NCBI GenBank assembly: GCA_900771185.1
Contig: CAAGND010000253.1
Coordinates: 1-31,548 of the forward strand
DNA: 31,548 bases
Reading direction: 5' to 3'
Origin: Clostridia bacterium
GTDB taxonomy: Bacteria; Bacillota; Clostridia; Oscillospirales; Acutalibacteraceae
Each line of letters begins with the position of its first letter. The stretch's first letter is position 1. Of this stretch, positions 22,903 to 29,597 are shown piece by piece. Below the pieces are notes generated by a model. The model searched no databases, was not told the DNA's origin, and saw only the letters and a program-made list of their open reading frames with translations. The translations under genes were made by a program, and so were the position numbers.

Positions 22903-22943
22903 CGTATGGGCGGTTCGCACATCGCCCGCCAAACCCCGCACAA
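22903..22943. repeat. Repeat family B, copy 1
   Basis: A short palindrome around GGGCGGTTC and ATCGCCCGCC, followed by AAACCCCGCACAAT. It matches the copies at 23150-23190 and 23786-23826. Confidence 0.8.
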
Positions 22944-22954
22944 TATAAAAAACT

Positions 22955-23029
22955 GTCATTCTGAGCGAAGCGAAGAATCTTAAAACTATAAAAGCAAAGA
23001 TTCTTCGTCACTGCGTTCCTCAGGATGAC
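22955..23029. repeat. Repeat family A, copy 1 (75-bp imperfect palindrome)
   Basis: GTCATTCTGAGCG at the left pairs with CTCAGGATGAC at the right, and GAAGAATCTT pairs with AAGATTCTTC inside, giving a long interrupted hairpin. Similar copies are at 23201, 23837 and 31398. Confidence 0.88.
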
Positions 23030-23046
23030 ATTATTTTATCCATTTG

Positions 23047-23103
23047 TATATATTTGAATTACTGATACCGAGGAACCAACTCTCACAAGCCGCAGCGCAA
23101 ACG
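23047..23103. repeat. Repeat family D, copy 1
   Basis: A non-palindromic segment containing CGAGGAACCAACTCTCACAA. It is similar to 23290-23345 and follows family A in both places. Confidence 0.65.
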
Positions 23104-23149
23104 TTAATTTTCCTAAGAAAAAACCGACCTAAAAACAACCATCAAACCC

Positions 23150-23190
23150 CGTAGGGGCGATTCACGAATCGCCCGCCAAACCCGCACAAT
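23150..23190. repeat. Repeat family B, copy 2
   Basis: GTAGGGGCGATTCACGAATC continues into GCCCGCC. The 8-bp stem GGGCGATT/AATCGCCC has a 4-base loop. Confidence 0.85.
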
Positions 23191-23200
23191 CTAAAAACCC

Positions 23201-23276
23201 GTCATTCTGAGCGCAGTGAAGAATCTTAAAACTATAAAAATCAAAAATTCTTCTTCACTGCGTTCCGTGGAATGGC
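23201..23276. repeat. Repeat family A, copy 2
   Basis: It begins GTCATTCTGAGCGCAGTGAA and ends around GTGGAATGGC. The right arm is more degenerate than in copy 1, but the inner arms (GAATCTT / AAAATTCTTC) are kept. Confidence 0.82.
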
Positions 23277-23289
23277 CTTATCCGACTGC

Positions 23290-23345
23290 ACATACTTGAA
23301 AAACCGATGTTGAGGAACGAACTCACACAAGCTTTGACGCAACGA
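23290..23345. repeat. Repeat family D, copy 2
   Basis: It contains GAGGAACGAACTCACACAAG followed by a GACGCAACG end, similar to copy 1. It completes the second B-A-D composite unit. Confidence 0.65.
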
Positions 23346-23364
23346 AAAGGGCAAACCGGTTATT

Positions 23365-23554
23365 GCGAGGGAACGGATTGCAAGGCAATCCGCACAAGCC
23401 CGCATGGGCCGAAGGTTTGCGGGCGCATGTGCCGAGCTGCTTATTGAGGTGCAGAAGGTCGGTGTTGCGGCAAAGCGGTCGGGTGTCGAGCGGGAACGGC
23501 TCGTGTGCTTTTCTTTTGCGAGCGTTTTCTTTTGCACATCAAAAGAAAATGCTC
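23365..23554. repeat. Repeat family E, GC-rich segment with terminal hairpins
   Basis: It starts with the palindrome GGATTGCAAGGCAATCC and ends with a 15-bp hairpin: 23520-23534 pairs with 23540-23554 around CACAT. I see only one copy here. It is called a repeat because of its palindromic ends and its setting, not because a second copy was found. Confidence 0.45.
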
Positions 23555-23592
23555 AAACAGATATTAGATGATGATTTTTATATCCACCCGTA

Positions 23593-23735
23593 GGCGAACT
23601 GCGTTCGCCAGCCCTAAGCCTTCCCCTTGGAGGGGAAGGTGGCACGGCGCAGCCGTGACGGATGAGGTGTCGAACAGATGTTGGATTTTAGATGGCAGAC
23701 ATTAGACGATGAATTTTGTATTCAATTCGTAGGGG
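23593..23735. repeat. Repeat family C, copy 1 (composite)
   Basis: It opens with a 7-bp hairpin (GGCGAAC/GTTCGCC, 23593-23609). A 9-bp hairpin CCTTCCCCT-TGG-AGGGGAAGG and a small hairpin CACGGC-GCA-GCCGTG follow. Then come GGATGAGGTGTCGAACAGAT and a tail CAGACATTAGACGATGAATT that recurs at 31321-31340. Confidence 0.85.
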
Positions 23736-23785
23736 CGAACTGCGTTCGTCCACCGAAAAACCAGCCGAAAAACAACTATACAATT

Positions 23786-23826
23786 CGTAGGGGCGGTTCA
23801 TGAATCGCCCGCCAAACCCGCACAAT
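23786..23826. repeat. Repeat family B, copy 3
   Basis: CGTAGGGGCGGTTCATGAAT continues into CGCCCGCC and then AAACCCGCACAAT. It is followed 10 bases later by family A copy 3, the same B-A order as at 22903 and 23150. Confidence 0.85.
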
Positions 23827-23836
23827 ATAAAAAACT

Positions 23837-23913
23837 GTCATTCTGAGCGCAGCGAAGAATCTTAAATCTATAAATCCTCAAAGATTCTTCGTCATTTCGT
23901 TCCTCAGAATGAC
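23837..23913. repeat. Repeat family A, copy 3
   Basis: The left arm GTCATTCTGAG at 23837 exactly pairs with CTCAGAATGAC ending at 23913, and the inner arms AAGAATCTT / AAGATTCTTC also match. It ends 19 bases from the 3' end of folA, so it could stabilise or end that transcript. Confidence 0.88.
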
Positions 23914-23932
23914 AGACTTTTTATTTTTGCTC

Positions 23933-24421
23933 CTACGGCTGTTTTTTGTATGTGTCGAAAGTGAAAGTATACCCGTTGCTCTCCTGCTTTTCGGAGCGGT
24001 CGGTGAGATGCCAACCGTCACGTTCGTCAAGGTTCGGGAAGAATTTCTCAGCGTCACCCGCGTCATCAACCCTTGTGACATATGCCGTGTCGCAGTAGTC
24101 GATGAGCTGCTCATAGACCGACTGCCCGCCCGTGACAAAAACGTTCTCCGTATCCTCACCGAGCAGGGAGAAAAGCTCGTCAAAATTGCGGCACACCGTC
24201 ACGTCAGGAGCGCTCCAGCCGTCGATGTCGCACAGCACAATATTGCGTCTGCCTGGCAGAGCCTTGCTGCCGGGCAGCGAGAGAAAAGTGGCATAGCCCA
24301 TAACTATGGTGCAGCCCATGGTTTTTTCTTTGAAATATTTTAAATCGGCGGGGATGTGGAACAGCATTCCGTTGCCGCGCCCGATACCCCAGTTTCTGTC
24401 CGCACAGACTATCGCTTTCAT
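23933..24421 (-). CDS. folA: Dihydrofolate reductase
   Basis: A 162-residue enzyme reducing dihydrofolate to tetrahydrofolate with NADPH. MKAIVCADRNWGIGRGNGML gives the N-terminal strand and the Met20-type loop. The next helix carries the substrate-binding acidic residue (PADLKYFKEKT), and VTGGQSVYEQ is the NADPH-binding Gly-Gly block. Normal length for the family. AGGAGG lies 6 bases ahead of ATG 24421. It follows thyA by 11 bases on the same strand, so the dihydrofolate made by ThyA is recycled by the next gene product. Confidence 0.95.
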   Translation of the reverse strand: MKAIVCADRNWGIGRGNGMLFHIPADLKYFKEKTMGCTIVMGYATFLSLPGSKALPGRRNIVLCDIDGWSAPDVTVCRNFDELFSLLGEDTENVFVTGGQSVYEQLIDYCDTAYVTRVDDAGDAEKFFPNLDERDGWHLTDRSEKQESNGYTFTFDTYKKQP

Positions 24422-24432
24422 CTTTTTCCTCC

Positions 24433-25263
24433 TCAGATGGCAACAGGGAATTTTGAGTTGAACTCGTGATATTTATAGTTTTCAAAATGCACGCTGTCGG
24501 GTGTGAATTTATAGAAATCGGTGATCGATTTGTCAATCACAAAGTCCGGGGCGTCATACGGCTCACGTGAGATAAGCTCCTCAACAATCGGTATGTGCCT
24601 GTCATAGATGTGCGCGTCGGCGATGACGTGGACAAACTCGCCGGCCTCAAGCCCGGAAACCTGCGCTATCATATGGACTAGAACAGCGTATTGGCAGACG
24701 TTCCAGGAGTTTGCCGCGAGCATATCCTGCGAGCGCTGGTTAAGAATGGCGTTGAGCTTGTTGCCAACGACATTGAAGGTCATGCTGTATGCGCATGGAT
24801 AGAGATTCATCTCACTCAGGTCGGCGTGAACATAGATGTTTGTAAGTATTCTGCGGCTCAGCGGATTATTTTTAAGGTCAAACAGAACCCTGTCAACCTG
24901 GTCGAACTCGCCCTCGGGATAGTGGTGTTTAACACCGAGCTGATAGCCGTATGCCTTGCCTATGCTGCCGTCCGGGTCAGCCCATGAGTCCCAGATATCA
25001 CCCTTGAAATCGTTGACGTTGTTTGATTTCTTCTGCCATATCCACAGCAGCTCGTCCACGGCGCTTTTGATGAAGGTCTTTCTTATCGTCAGCGCGGGGA
25101 ACTCCTTTGAAAGGTCATAGCGGTTGACGATACCGAATTTCTTTATTGTGTGCGCGGGCACACCGTCAGCCCATTTGGGACGGACATTGTAATCATCATC
25201 ACGAAACCCGTTTTGAAGAATATCCTTGCAGTTTTCGATAAACACCCTGTCAGCGTAGCTCAT
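24433..25263 (-). CDS. thyA: Thymidylate synthase (ThyA, phi3T/Bacillus type)
   Basis: A 276-residue enzyme methylating dUMP to dTMP and producing dihydrofolate. The nucleophile is Cys157 in LYPCAYSMTFN. The residue after it is Ala rather than the His seen in E. coli; Bacillus subtilis ThyA likewise departs from PCH there (Val), so this is not a defect. Arg177 in NQRSQDM binds the phosphate, ELLWIWQKKSNNVNDF and HVIADAHIYDRH are further signatures. The start ATG 25263 has AAGGAGAC 8 bases ahead. No ThyX-like gene is in the window. Confidence 0.95.
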   Translation of the reverse strand: MSYADRVFIENCKDILQNGFRDDDYNVRPKWADGVPAHTIKKFGIVNRYDLSKEFPALTIRKTFIKSAVDELLWIWQKKSNNVNDFKGDIWDSWADPDGSIGKAYGYQLGVKHHYPEGEFDQVDRVLFDLKNNPLSRRILTNIYVHADLSEMNLYPCAYSMTFNVVGNKLNAILNQRSQDMLAANSWNVCQYAVLVHMIAQVSGLEAGEFVHVIADAHIYDRHIPIVEELISREPYDAPDFVIDKSITDFYKFTPDSVHFENYKYHEFNSKFPVAI

Positions 25264-25290
25264 TGGTCAGTCTCCTTTTATAGCTAATCA

Positions 25291-26142
25291 TTATATTATT
25301 CCCGCCGCTCTGAGCAGTTCCGGTATACCGTGCTCAAAATCGACTCCGTATCGCACATCGGTTCCGGCCTGCTTTGTCCGCAGTATGCTGCCTCTGGTGA
25401 AGTCCACGGCTATTCGCGCGGAATCGGCAAGTGTTTTGCCGTTTAGATATGCCCCGAGCAGAGCACTTGCATAGACGTCGCCCGTGCCGTGATAAAAGCC
25501 CTCGACAGTGGGCGCAAGCGCATAGCTTATTTCGCCCGATGTGCGGTCATATGATGCGGTTCCGACCTCACTGCCGTCAAAAGCCACTCCTGTCAGCACT
25601 ACCTTTGAGGGTCCCAAGTCTGAGAGCTTTTTCAAAGTGTTCTCAACATAGTCTCTTGTGTATGGAGCTGGGATATATTCTTCGCCGAGCATGAAAGCGG
25701 CCTCTGTGAAATTGGGAACGACGATATCTGCCTCGGCGCAAAGCCCGGTCATTTTTCGGGCAAAGTCCATATCAAAAACGGAATACATGGTACCTCCGTC
25801 AGCCATTGCGGGGTCCACGAGTACAACGGTTCCGTCACGCCGAAAATCCTTTATGAAATCCCTGACAATGTCAATCTGTTCAAAAGAGCCGAGAAAGCCG
25901 CTGTAAACGGCGTCAAACTCGATCCCGAGGCTTTTCCAGTGCTTCGCTATGGGACGCATATCCCCGGTGAGGTCGCGGTATGTGAAGTCGGTAAAGCCGC
26001 CTGTGTGAGTTGAGAGCACCGCCGTCGGTATGACGGAGGTCTCAATGCCCATGGCGGAAATTATCGGCAGAGCCACTGTCAGTGAGCATTTGCCGAAGCC
26101 GGATATATCATGTATTGCGGCAACCCGCTTGAGCTTTTGCAA
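25291..26142 (-). CDS. Pyridoxamine kinase-like protein (PdxY/PdxK family)
   Basis: A ribokinase-fold vitamin B6 kinase. VAAIHDISGFGKCSLTVALP is the N-terminal substrate-binding block, LSTHTGGF the second, VDPAMADGG the middle strand, and GTGDVYASALLGA the anion-hole motif with its catalytic Asp. It probably phosphorylates pyridoxal or pyridoxamine in a salvage pathway. The start is uncertain. The open frame extends to GTG 26184, but the predicted promoter at 26192-26220 places the transcript start at about 26185, so that GTG would be leaderless. TTG 26142, with a weak GAAAGAAG ahead, gives 283 residues and an N-terminus (MQKLKRVAAIHD) like the family. Confidence 0.85.
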   Translation of the reverse strand: MQKLKRVAAIHDISGFGKCSLTVALPIISAMGIETSVIPTAVLSTHTGGFTDFTYRDLTGDMRPIAKHWKSLGIEFDAVYSGFLGSFEQIDIVRDFIKDFRRDGTVVLVDPAMADGGTMYSVFDMDFARKMTGLCAEADIVVPNFTEAAFMLGEEYIPAPYTRDYVENTLKKLSDLGPSKVVLTGVAFDGSEVGTASYDRTSGEISYALAPTVEGFYHGTGDVYASALLGAYLNGKTLADSARIAVDFTRGSILRTKQAGTDVRYGVDFEHGIPELLRAAGII

Positions 26143-26191
26143 GATATCATCTTCTTTCACGGCGCAAAATGCGCAGCGCCTCACTTTTTAT

Positions 26192-26220
26192 ATTTTATCA
26201 CAAAAACAGGCCGCCGACAA
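26192..26220 (-). promoter_or_regulatory. Promoter of the pyridoxamine kinase-like gene
   Basis: On the minus strand, TTGTCG (26215-26220) is 17 bases from TAAAAT (26192-26197), with TG one base ahead of the -10. It lies in the short gap after the lplA stop, so the kinase gene need not depend on lplA transcription. A small GC-rich hairpin (GGCGC...GCGCC) falls just inside the predicted transcript. Confidence 0.6.
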
Positions 26221-26227
26221 TGAATTT

Positions 26228-27205
26228 CTATATCAGAGCCGATATCAGCTCATCGGTCGAAAGTCCTGAGAAATATTCATCCGTCATCACTCCGCTGAGG
26301 GCGGCGCGCAGCCCATGAACGGAATAGTCGGCGCCGGTTAAAAGCTTTTCTATCTCCTCAACGCTTCTCTGCCCGAAGTAATCGCCGAAAATGCGTATAT
26401 CGGAAATCTTGTTTTCGGCAATATTGATTTTGACATCAAAAAAGCCGCAGGGGAAAATGCTCTGCTTTGATACGGAATAGTCCTTGGAAAAACCGTAGTT
26501 CCATTCGTCGAGGGAATATTTTTCGCGGACAAGCTTGCGAACCGCCGCAATATCAGCTTCGCTCAGCTCATACGGCACGCCCGAGCCGTCCGCCGATATG
26601 TGCCGGACTATCCTTTCGCAGAACTCCTCAATGCCCATCGGTTCAGGCAGATGTTCCGAAATGTTTGTCACCCTGCTGCGCACGGACTTTATGCCCTTGC
26701 TCTGAATTTTCAGAGGATTGACGTTGAGAGCGGCGGTCATGTCGGAGACGTCAGCGCAGAACATCAGTGTGCCGTGGTGCATCAAGCGGTTTTTATATGC
26801 GCACTGTGCGTTGCCTGAAAATTTTTTGCCGTCAATGAGCAGGTCGTTGCGGCCGGAAAGAACAGCGTTGACGCCGAGCGAGTGAAGCACCTCAATTATG
26901 GGTCGGCAGAAAAGCTCATAGTTGCTGAATCCGTTACTCCGTGAATTGCTGATGAAGGTGTAGTTTATGTTCCCGAGGTCGTGAAAAACGGCCCCGCCGC
27001 CTGATTGGCGGCGAACAACAGGAATTTTGTGCTCGGAGACGTATTCGCGGTTTATCTCAGCGAGAGTGTTCTGATTGCGTCCGACGATGATGGACGGACG
27101 GTTGCGCCAAAGCATGAAGTATTCCTCATCGCTGTTTCGCAGAAGGTATTCCTCTAAAGCGAGATTAAAATACGGGTCAGTGCTTTTGTTGAGAATTACT
27201 TTCAT
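26228..27205 (-). CDS. lplA: Lipoate-protein ligase
   Basis: A 325-residue ligase that activates lipoate with ATP and attaches it to lipoyl domains. The biotin/lipoate-ligase fold is marked by the N-terminal LNKSTDPYFNLALEEYLL, RRQSGGGAVFHDLGNINYTF (the RRxSGGGAVxHD lipoyl-AMP loop) and GRNDLLIDGKKFSGNAQ with its catalytic Lys. The C-terminal accessory domain is present (about 240-325). The start is ATG 27205, with AAGGA 6-7 bases ahead; an upstream in-frame start at 27229 has no ribosome site. No lipoyl-dependent dehydrogenase or glycine-cleavage gene is in the window. Confidence 0.94.
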   Translation of the reverse strand: MKVILNKSTDPYFNLALEEYLLRNSDEEYFMLWRNRPSIIVGRNQNTLAEINREYVSEHKIPVVRRQSGGGAVFHDLGNINYTFISNSRSNGFSNYELFCRPIIEVLHSLGVNAVLSGRNDLLIDGKKFSGNAQCAYKNRLMHHGTLMFCADVSDMTAALNVNPLKIQSKGIKSVRSRVTNISEHLPEPMGIEEFCERIVRHISADGSGVPYELSEADIAAVRKLVREKYSLDEWNYGFSKDYSVSKQSIFPCGFFDVKINIAENKISDIRIFGDYFGQRSVEEIEKLLTGADYSVHGLRAALSGVMTDEYFSGLSTDELISALI

Positions 27206-27233
27206 AAAAAATCCTTCGCCTCCGTGCAACTAT

Positions 27234-27263
27234 ATCTTACCATAAACATAAAAAATATAGCAA
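27234..27263 (-). promoter_or_regulatory. Promoter of lplA
   Basis: On the minus strand, TTGCTA (27258-27263) is followed after 18 bases by TAAGAT (27234-27239), extended by TGG. The transcript would start near 27227, close to the ribosome site for ATG 27205. Confidence 0.6.
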
Positions 27264-27372
27264 CAGTTAACAGAATAATTGTTCCAAATTAAAATAAAAC
27301 AAACAAAAAGTATGGGCATATCCGAAAAACTGCTTAATGTTGTTGAGAAAATACAGCTGAAGTTTAAAATTT

Positions 27373-27402
27373 ACACACCGCGCCCGGCAGAGCGCGGTGT
27401 GT
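27373..27402 (-). terminator. Hairpin after the COG2426-type gene, probable terminator
   Basis: A perfect 11-bp stem (ACACACCGCGC at 27373-27383 with 27392-27402) has an 8-base loop. It lies 23 bases past the stop of the minus-strand gene ending at 27425. The following minus-strand sequence AAATTTTAAAC is only moderately U-rich. Confidence 0.6.
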
Positions 27403-27424
27403 ATTATCGGATAAAAATTTTCTG

Positions 27425-27928
27425 TTAAAATCCGAAAAATGATGGAACAAGATAGGTTATTACTGACATGATAATTCCGGCAATCAGTATGCCGATTGCG
27501 ATAATCGGAAACGATTTTTTGATTCTGATATCCATCAGAGCGGCTATGAGAGCACCTGTCCAGCCGCCGGTTCCAGGAAGAGGAATCGCGACAAAGGCGA
27601 GCAGTCCCCAGTCACGCCAGCGCTTGACCTTTTCGCTCTTGCGCATTGAGCGTATCTCCAGCTTTTCTATGATTTTGGCAAAACCCCTTTTGTCACGCAG
27701 AAACTGAAAGATTTTGCGTATGAACAGCAGAATAAACGGCACGGGAATGATGTTGCCTATATAGCAGATTATAAATGCGCGGACAAACTCGACTCCGAGC
27801 AGCTTTGCCGCGATGAGTCCGCCTCTGAGTTCGAGAACGGGGAGCATCGAGATGAAAAAAATTATCAGCTCAGGCGGGATTTTATCTTTGAAAAAATCCA
27901 CTATTGTCTGGGCAAAAGATTCAGACAT
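27425..27928 (-). CDS. Small multidrug export-like membrane protein (COG2426/PF06695)
   Basis: A 167-residue protein with about four membrane segments. ELIIFFISMLPVLELRGGLI at 20-39 is the family hallmark (the LPxxELRGG turn), and FVAIPLPGTGGWTGALIAAL at 111-130 is the second conserved turn. A basic cytoplasmic stretch (about 75-105) separates them. The database name small multidrug export protein is not backed by strong experiments, so the transported compound, if any, is unknown. It starts 15 bases downstream of the NUDIX fusion gene and is probably co-transcribed with it. Confidence 0.85.
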   Translation of the reverse strand: MSESFAQTIVDFFKDKIPPELIIFFISMLPVLELRGGLIAAKLLGVEFVRAFIICYIGNIIPVPFILLFIRKIFQFLRDKRGFAKIIEKLEIRSMRKSEKVKRWRDWGLLAFVAIPLPGTGGWTGALIAALMDIRIKKSFPIIAIGILIAGIIMSVITYLVPSFFGF

Positions 27929-27943
27929 CGGCAGTTACCGTCC

Positions 27944-28681
27944 TTAGTCAAAAATTTTGTGCTTCTCCACGAAGCGTCTTGCGTTTTTCAAAATAGCCTT
28001 GTCGTTTTCAAACTTCAGCGTTTCCATAGCTTTGTCAAAACCGAGCCAGATATAGTCGTCAATCTCCTCGCGCTGAATGACGGTTTTCGTGTCCTCGGTC
28101 TCGGCGAGGAATATGGTCACGCTTTTTTCGACCTTGCCCTGAATGGTGTAATCGGATTTGGATGAGAAGTCCGGGATTATATTGATGTTCAGTCCCGTCT
28201 CTTCAAGAACCTCACGCTTTGCGGTTTGCTCCGGAGTTTCGCCCCTCTCCATGTGACCTTTCGGAAAACCCCAGTGGGCGCTGCGGCTGTTCTTTATCAG
28301 CAGAAGGCGGGTCTCACCGTTGATTTTCCTGCATACTATCGCGCCGCAGGAACGCTCATAGAGACATTCAATTCGGTATGACCCCTCGGGCTCTGCAAAG
28401 CTTATTGCGTCAACTATCTGATACTCGATGAATTTGGCATTTTTCGGTGCGACAACGAGAACGCCTTTTTTCTCCGAGCCGCGTCTTAAAACAGCGATAA
28501 CTCTGCCGTCAAAGTTTCTGACAGGATGATTTATCCCCATTATATACGCTCCGCAGAAACGATGGTCGAACTGCCGGCGTCCTTCGAGGGTTCCGTAGTT
28601 GAGCTTGTAAGTGTATCCGAGCTGACTGTTCAGGGAGCCGACGGGATTTGTTACTTTGATTCTTATGAACTTGCCTAACAC
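27944..28681 (-). CDS. Pyrophosphatase-like domain fused to a NUDIX hydrolase
   Basis: A 245-residue two-domain protein. Residues about 3-98 resemble the short inorganic-pyrophosphatase-like family of Clostridia: KLNYGTLEG, GAYIMGINHPVRNFDGRVIA, then LVVAPKN and a closing acidic strand. Where that family has an Asp before the AY (DAY), this protein has Gly (CGAY), so a metal ligand is probably lost. Residues about 105-245 are a NUDIX domain with a complete Nudix box, GHMERGETPEQTAKREVLEE continuing TGL at about 142-164. HWGFPKGH before it resembles Ap4A hydrolase-type NUDIX proteins. The start is GTG 28681, with GGAGG 10 bases ahead. The open frame reaches 28750, but that codon lies upstream of the promoter's -10. 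Confidence 0.83.
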   Translation of the reverse strand: MLGKFIRIKVTNPVGSLNSQLGYTYKLNYGTLEGRRQFDHRFCGAYIMGINHPVRNFDGRVIAVLRRGSEKKGVLVVAPKNAKFIEYQIVDAISFAEPEGSYRIECLYERSCGAIVCRKINGETRLLLIKNSRSAHWGFPKGHMERGETPEQTAKREVLEETGLNINIIPDFSSKSDYTIQGKVEKSVTIFLAETEDTKTVIQREEIDDYIWLGFDKAMETLKFENDKAILKNARRFVEKHKIFD

Positions 28682-28703
28682 TTCACCCGTTCCTCCAAAC
28701 CAC

Positions 28704-28720
28704 GGGGGACATATTCCCCC
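28704..28720 (-). promoter_or_regulatory. Leader hairpin ahead of the NUDIX fusion gene
   Basis: A 6-bp stem (GGGGGA with TCCCCC) around 5 bases lies in the 54-base leader, about 8 bases from the ribosome site. No known riboswitch class is recognised; a role in translation control is only a possibility. Confidence 0.4.
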
Positions 28721-28741
28721 AATTTTGATAATCTGTTCAAT

Positions 28742-28770
28742 ATTATACAAATTTAAGCCCTGAAAAACAA
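28742..28770 (-). promoter_or_regulatory. Promoter of the NUDIX fusion gene
   Basis: On the minus strand, TTGTTT (28765-28770) and a perfect TATAAT (28742-28747) are 17 bases apart. The predicted start near 28735 fixes the translation start downstream of it, at 28681. Confidence 0.72.
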
Positions 28771-28862
28771 GTGCTGATTTGTAAAAATAATCTCAACATC
28801 GTCACATATTATTGCACAAATTGCTTCCCGGCGATGAAAAACGTCGTATTTTGCATGTGTGC

Positions 28863-28891
28863 TTGTTAATTTTGCGCTGTTATGTTAAAAT
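28863..28891 (+). promoter_or_regulatory. Promoter of the two-component operon
   Basis: TTGTTA (28863-28868) is 17 bases ahead of TAAAAT (28886-28891), with TG one base before the -10. It lies 30 bases ahead of the response-regulator start codon. Confidence 0.7.
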
Positions 28892-28921
28892 AAGTCATGG
28901 ATTATCCGGAGGTGACCGTAA

Positions 28922-29596
28922 TTGCAAAAGATACTTATTGCCGATGACGAGGCGAAGCTCAGGAGGCTTATAAAAGATTTCCTGGCGGCCAAGGGCTATT
29001 GTGCCGTTGAGGCGGAGGATGGGGCTCAGGCTCTGCGTGCCTTTGAGAGCGACAAGGATATAGCTCTTGCCGTGCTTGATATAATGATGCCCGAGATGAA
29101 CGGCTGGGAGGTATGCAGAAAAATCAGGGAAACATCCGATATCCCCGTTATATTTCTCACCGCGCGCGGAGAGGAATTTGATGAGCTTGAATGTTTTGAG
29201 TGCGGCGCTGATGACTTCATTTCAAAGCCGTTCAGCCCCAGCGTGCTTGTCAAGCGTATTGAGGCGAGACTCAAGCGCAGCGCCGGAGATGGCGGAATAG
29301 AGAAGATATCGCTTGACGGCCTTGTCATAGATGTTGTGGCTCACGAGGTCACCTGCGATGGAAAGCCGGTTGAGCTGACTCATAAGGAATATTGTATACT
29401 GCACAAGCTTGCGGCAAATAAGGACAGAGTGTTTTCACGCGAGCAGCTTCTCGATGACATATGGGGCTTTGATTTTCTGGGTGATTCCCGCACCGTTGAT
29501 TCCCATGTCGCGCGCCTTCGCACGAAGCTCGGCGAATGGGGCAGCAAGCACCTTCGCACGGTATACGGCGCCGGATATAAAATTGAGGTGAACTGA
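28922..29596 (+). CDS. OmpR/PhoB-family response regulator
   Basis: A 224-residue DNA-binding regulator. The receiver domain (1-118) has acidic residues D8-D9, phosphoacceptor D53 in VLDIMMPEMNGWEV, Thr in FLTARG and Lys in SKPFSP. The winged-helix output domain (about 128-224) has LTHKEYCILHKLAANKDRVF and the RTVDSHVARLRTKLG recognition helix, ending in the GAGYKIE wing. The start is TTG 28922, set by GGAGG at 28908-28912. The kinase gene begins one base past the stop. The signal and targets are unknown. Confidence 0.94.
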   Translation: MQKILIADDEAKLRRLIKDFLAAKGYCAVEAEDGAQALRAFESDKDIALAVLDIMMPEMNGWEVCRKIRETSDIPVIFLTARGEEFDELECFECGADDFISKPFSPSVLVKRIEARLKRSAGDGGIEKISLDGLVIDVVAHEVTCDGKPVELTHKEYCILHKLAANKDRVFSREQLLDDIWGFDFLGDSRTVDSHVARLRTKLGEWGSKHLRTVYGAGYKIEVN

Positions 29597-29597
29597 C

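Larger units (their letters stand above)
22887..23932. other. Gene-free repeat island between convergent genes
   Basis: About 1,050 bases lie between the convergent DUF6873-like and folA genes. Almost all of it is made of palindromic repeat families, listed separately here as A, B, C, D and E for this window. Short open frames in it (23241-23537 minus, 23363-23593 plus) follow the repeats and show no protein family. I find no tRNA, riboswitch or CRISPR pattern. Confidence 0.8.

Noticed and set aside
23241..23593. Open frames 23241-23537 (minus) and 23363-23593 (plus)
   Set aside because: They overlap each other and the palindromic repeats, have no convincing ribosome site, and give Ser/Arg-rich sequences without family features.
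22903..23913. CRISPR array
   Set aside because: Repeats are long, imperfect and irregularly spaced, with related rather than unique spacers, and no cas genes are present.
24433..25263. ThyA active site lacking the His after the catalytic Cys
   Set aside because: Bacillus/phi3T-type ThyA also departs from PCH at this place (PCV in B. subtilis), so PCA fits that subfamily and is not a defect.
26143..26184. Upstream GTG starts (26184, 26160) for the pyridoxamine kinase-like gene
   Set aside because: The first would coincide with the predicted transcript start and neither has a ribosome site; the extra residues do not resemble the family.
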